Source of the DNA: JAHDFB01 sp965658745
GTDB lineage: Bacteria > Bacteroidota > Bacteroidia > Chitinophagales > Saprospiraceae
Assembly: GCA_965658745.1 (NCBI GenBank)
Contig: CBFHTK010000001.1
Coordinates: 310,001-374,000 of the forward strand
Length of the DNA: 64,000 nucleotides
Direction: 5' to 3'
Positions 63,831-64,000 of this stretch are shown piece after piece (position 1 is the first letter of the stretch; each line of letters opens with the position of its first letter). Both the position numbers and the translations under genes were made by a program. The notes below the pieces were generated by a model. The model did no database searches and was not told the DNA's origin. It saw only the letters and a program-made list of their open reading frames with translations.

Positions 63831-64000
63831 CAATGTAGTTTTATCTTCGTTTTGGTATACTTCCTCTATTAAGTTTCGAATTTCACTAACTACGCCTTTT
63901 GGGCTCAAAGCCTCAAAAAAGAATCCAAGCTTGCATTCATATTAGATTGTTCAACTATTAATACCTTTGAGTTCCAATTGTATTCTTATGAAACACATTA
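63831..64000. other. Right-edge intergenic sequence
   Basis: No gene is accepted here. A short minus-strand frame shows a protein-like stretch (about 63831-63930) but is closed by a stop upstream near 63950 and runs into the methyltransferase antisense, so it is probably chance or a fragment. Confidence 0.3.

Noticed and set aside
63831..63955. Minus-strand protein-like stretch at the right edge (FFFEALSPKGVVSEIRNLIEEV)
   Set aside because: A stop closes it upstream within the window, there is no start codon, and it continues antisense into the methyltransferase gene. At most a fragment.
1..64000. CRISPR arrays, IS elements, prophage, toxin-antitoxin or defence islands
   Set aside because: No regularly spaced direct repeats, transposase or integrase motifs, nor recognised defence genes were found in either strand.

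Overview
The window is AT-rich chromosomal DNA from a member of the Bacteroidota. The evidence is TonB-dependent receptors with N-terminal carboxypeptidase-regulatory-like domains, proteins with type IX secretion (T9SS) C-terminal sorting domains, DUF4296 and DUF3822 proteins, and repeated matches to the Bacteroidota -7 promoter consensus TAnnTTTG ahead of genes. A Saprospiria- or Cytophagia-like lineage would fit, but the genus cannot be read from the sequence. Most of the window is ordinary, densely packed housekeeping DNA. I see no phage, IS element, CRISPR array or rRNA operon.

Layout. 1-8.9 kb: end of an outer-membrane barrel gene, mutS2, a very large tamB-like gene and folP. 9.2-13.2 kb: an M23 peptidase, then a minus-strand operon of sixA-like phosphatase, DUF4296 lipoprotein, response regulator and histidine kinase. 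13.3-16.9 kb: glnS and argS. 17.1-21.5 kb: a TonB-dependent receptor followed by a T9SS-secreted alpha/beta-hydrolase-like protein whose nucleophile position is Gly. 22.2-30.4 kb: an eight-gene minus-strand operon for aerobic kynurenine breakdown through 3-hydroxyanthranilate and 2-aminomuconate, with an unassigned PLP enzyme at its head. 30.5-32.1 kb: a lipoprotein hydrolase and an outer-membrane protein. 32.4-35.7 kb: tRNA-Ser(UGA), pyrG, a SpoU methyltransferase and a MOSC protein. 35.8-40.0 kb: barrel protein, tpiA, aldo/keto reductase, pyrR and pyrB. 40.0-44.9 kb: a 500-base gap with hairpins, then a beta-helix surface lipoprotein and its TonB-dependent receptor. 44.9-48.7 kb: rsmD-like gene, DUF3822, an unknown anchored protein, tsaD and a DUF697-SHOCT protein. 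49.0-54.6 kb: ppk1, purB, a repeat-rich helical protein and a SWIM zinc-finger protein. 54.7-61.8 kb: a maltodextrin operon (beta-phosphoglucomutase, GH65 phosphorylase, lipoprotein GH13, T9SS GH13). 61.8-64 kb: a structured GC-rich intergenic block, an XRE regulator, two gene remnants apparently joined by a deletion, and a methyltransferase.

How the genes work together. The kynurenine operon encodes consecutive steps from kynurenine to 2-oxopent-4-enoate. The tryptophan dioxygenase and formamidase that feed it, and the lower meta-cleavage steps, are not in the window. The amylase operon fits extracellular and cell-surface starch cutting followed by phosphorolysis of maltose to glucose and beta-glucose-1-phosphate, then isomerisation to glucose-6-phosphate. 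Both TonB receptors have a dedicated exported partner, but neither partner is SusD-like.

Most unusual points: a gene-fusion scar near 62.5 kb where a truncated FG-GAP gene meets a headless membrane-protein gene; catalytic-motif departures in three proteins (T9SS hydrolase, RsmD-like, M23 peptidase); a promoter-linked hairpin-rich gap at 40.0-40.3 kb that may hold a small RNA; and several housekeeping genes whose start codon lies almost at the predicted transcription start.
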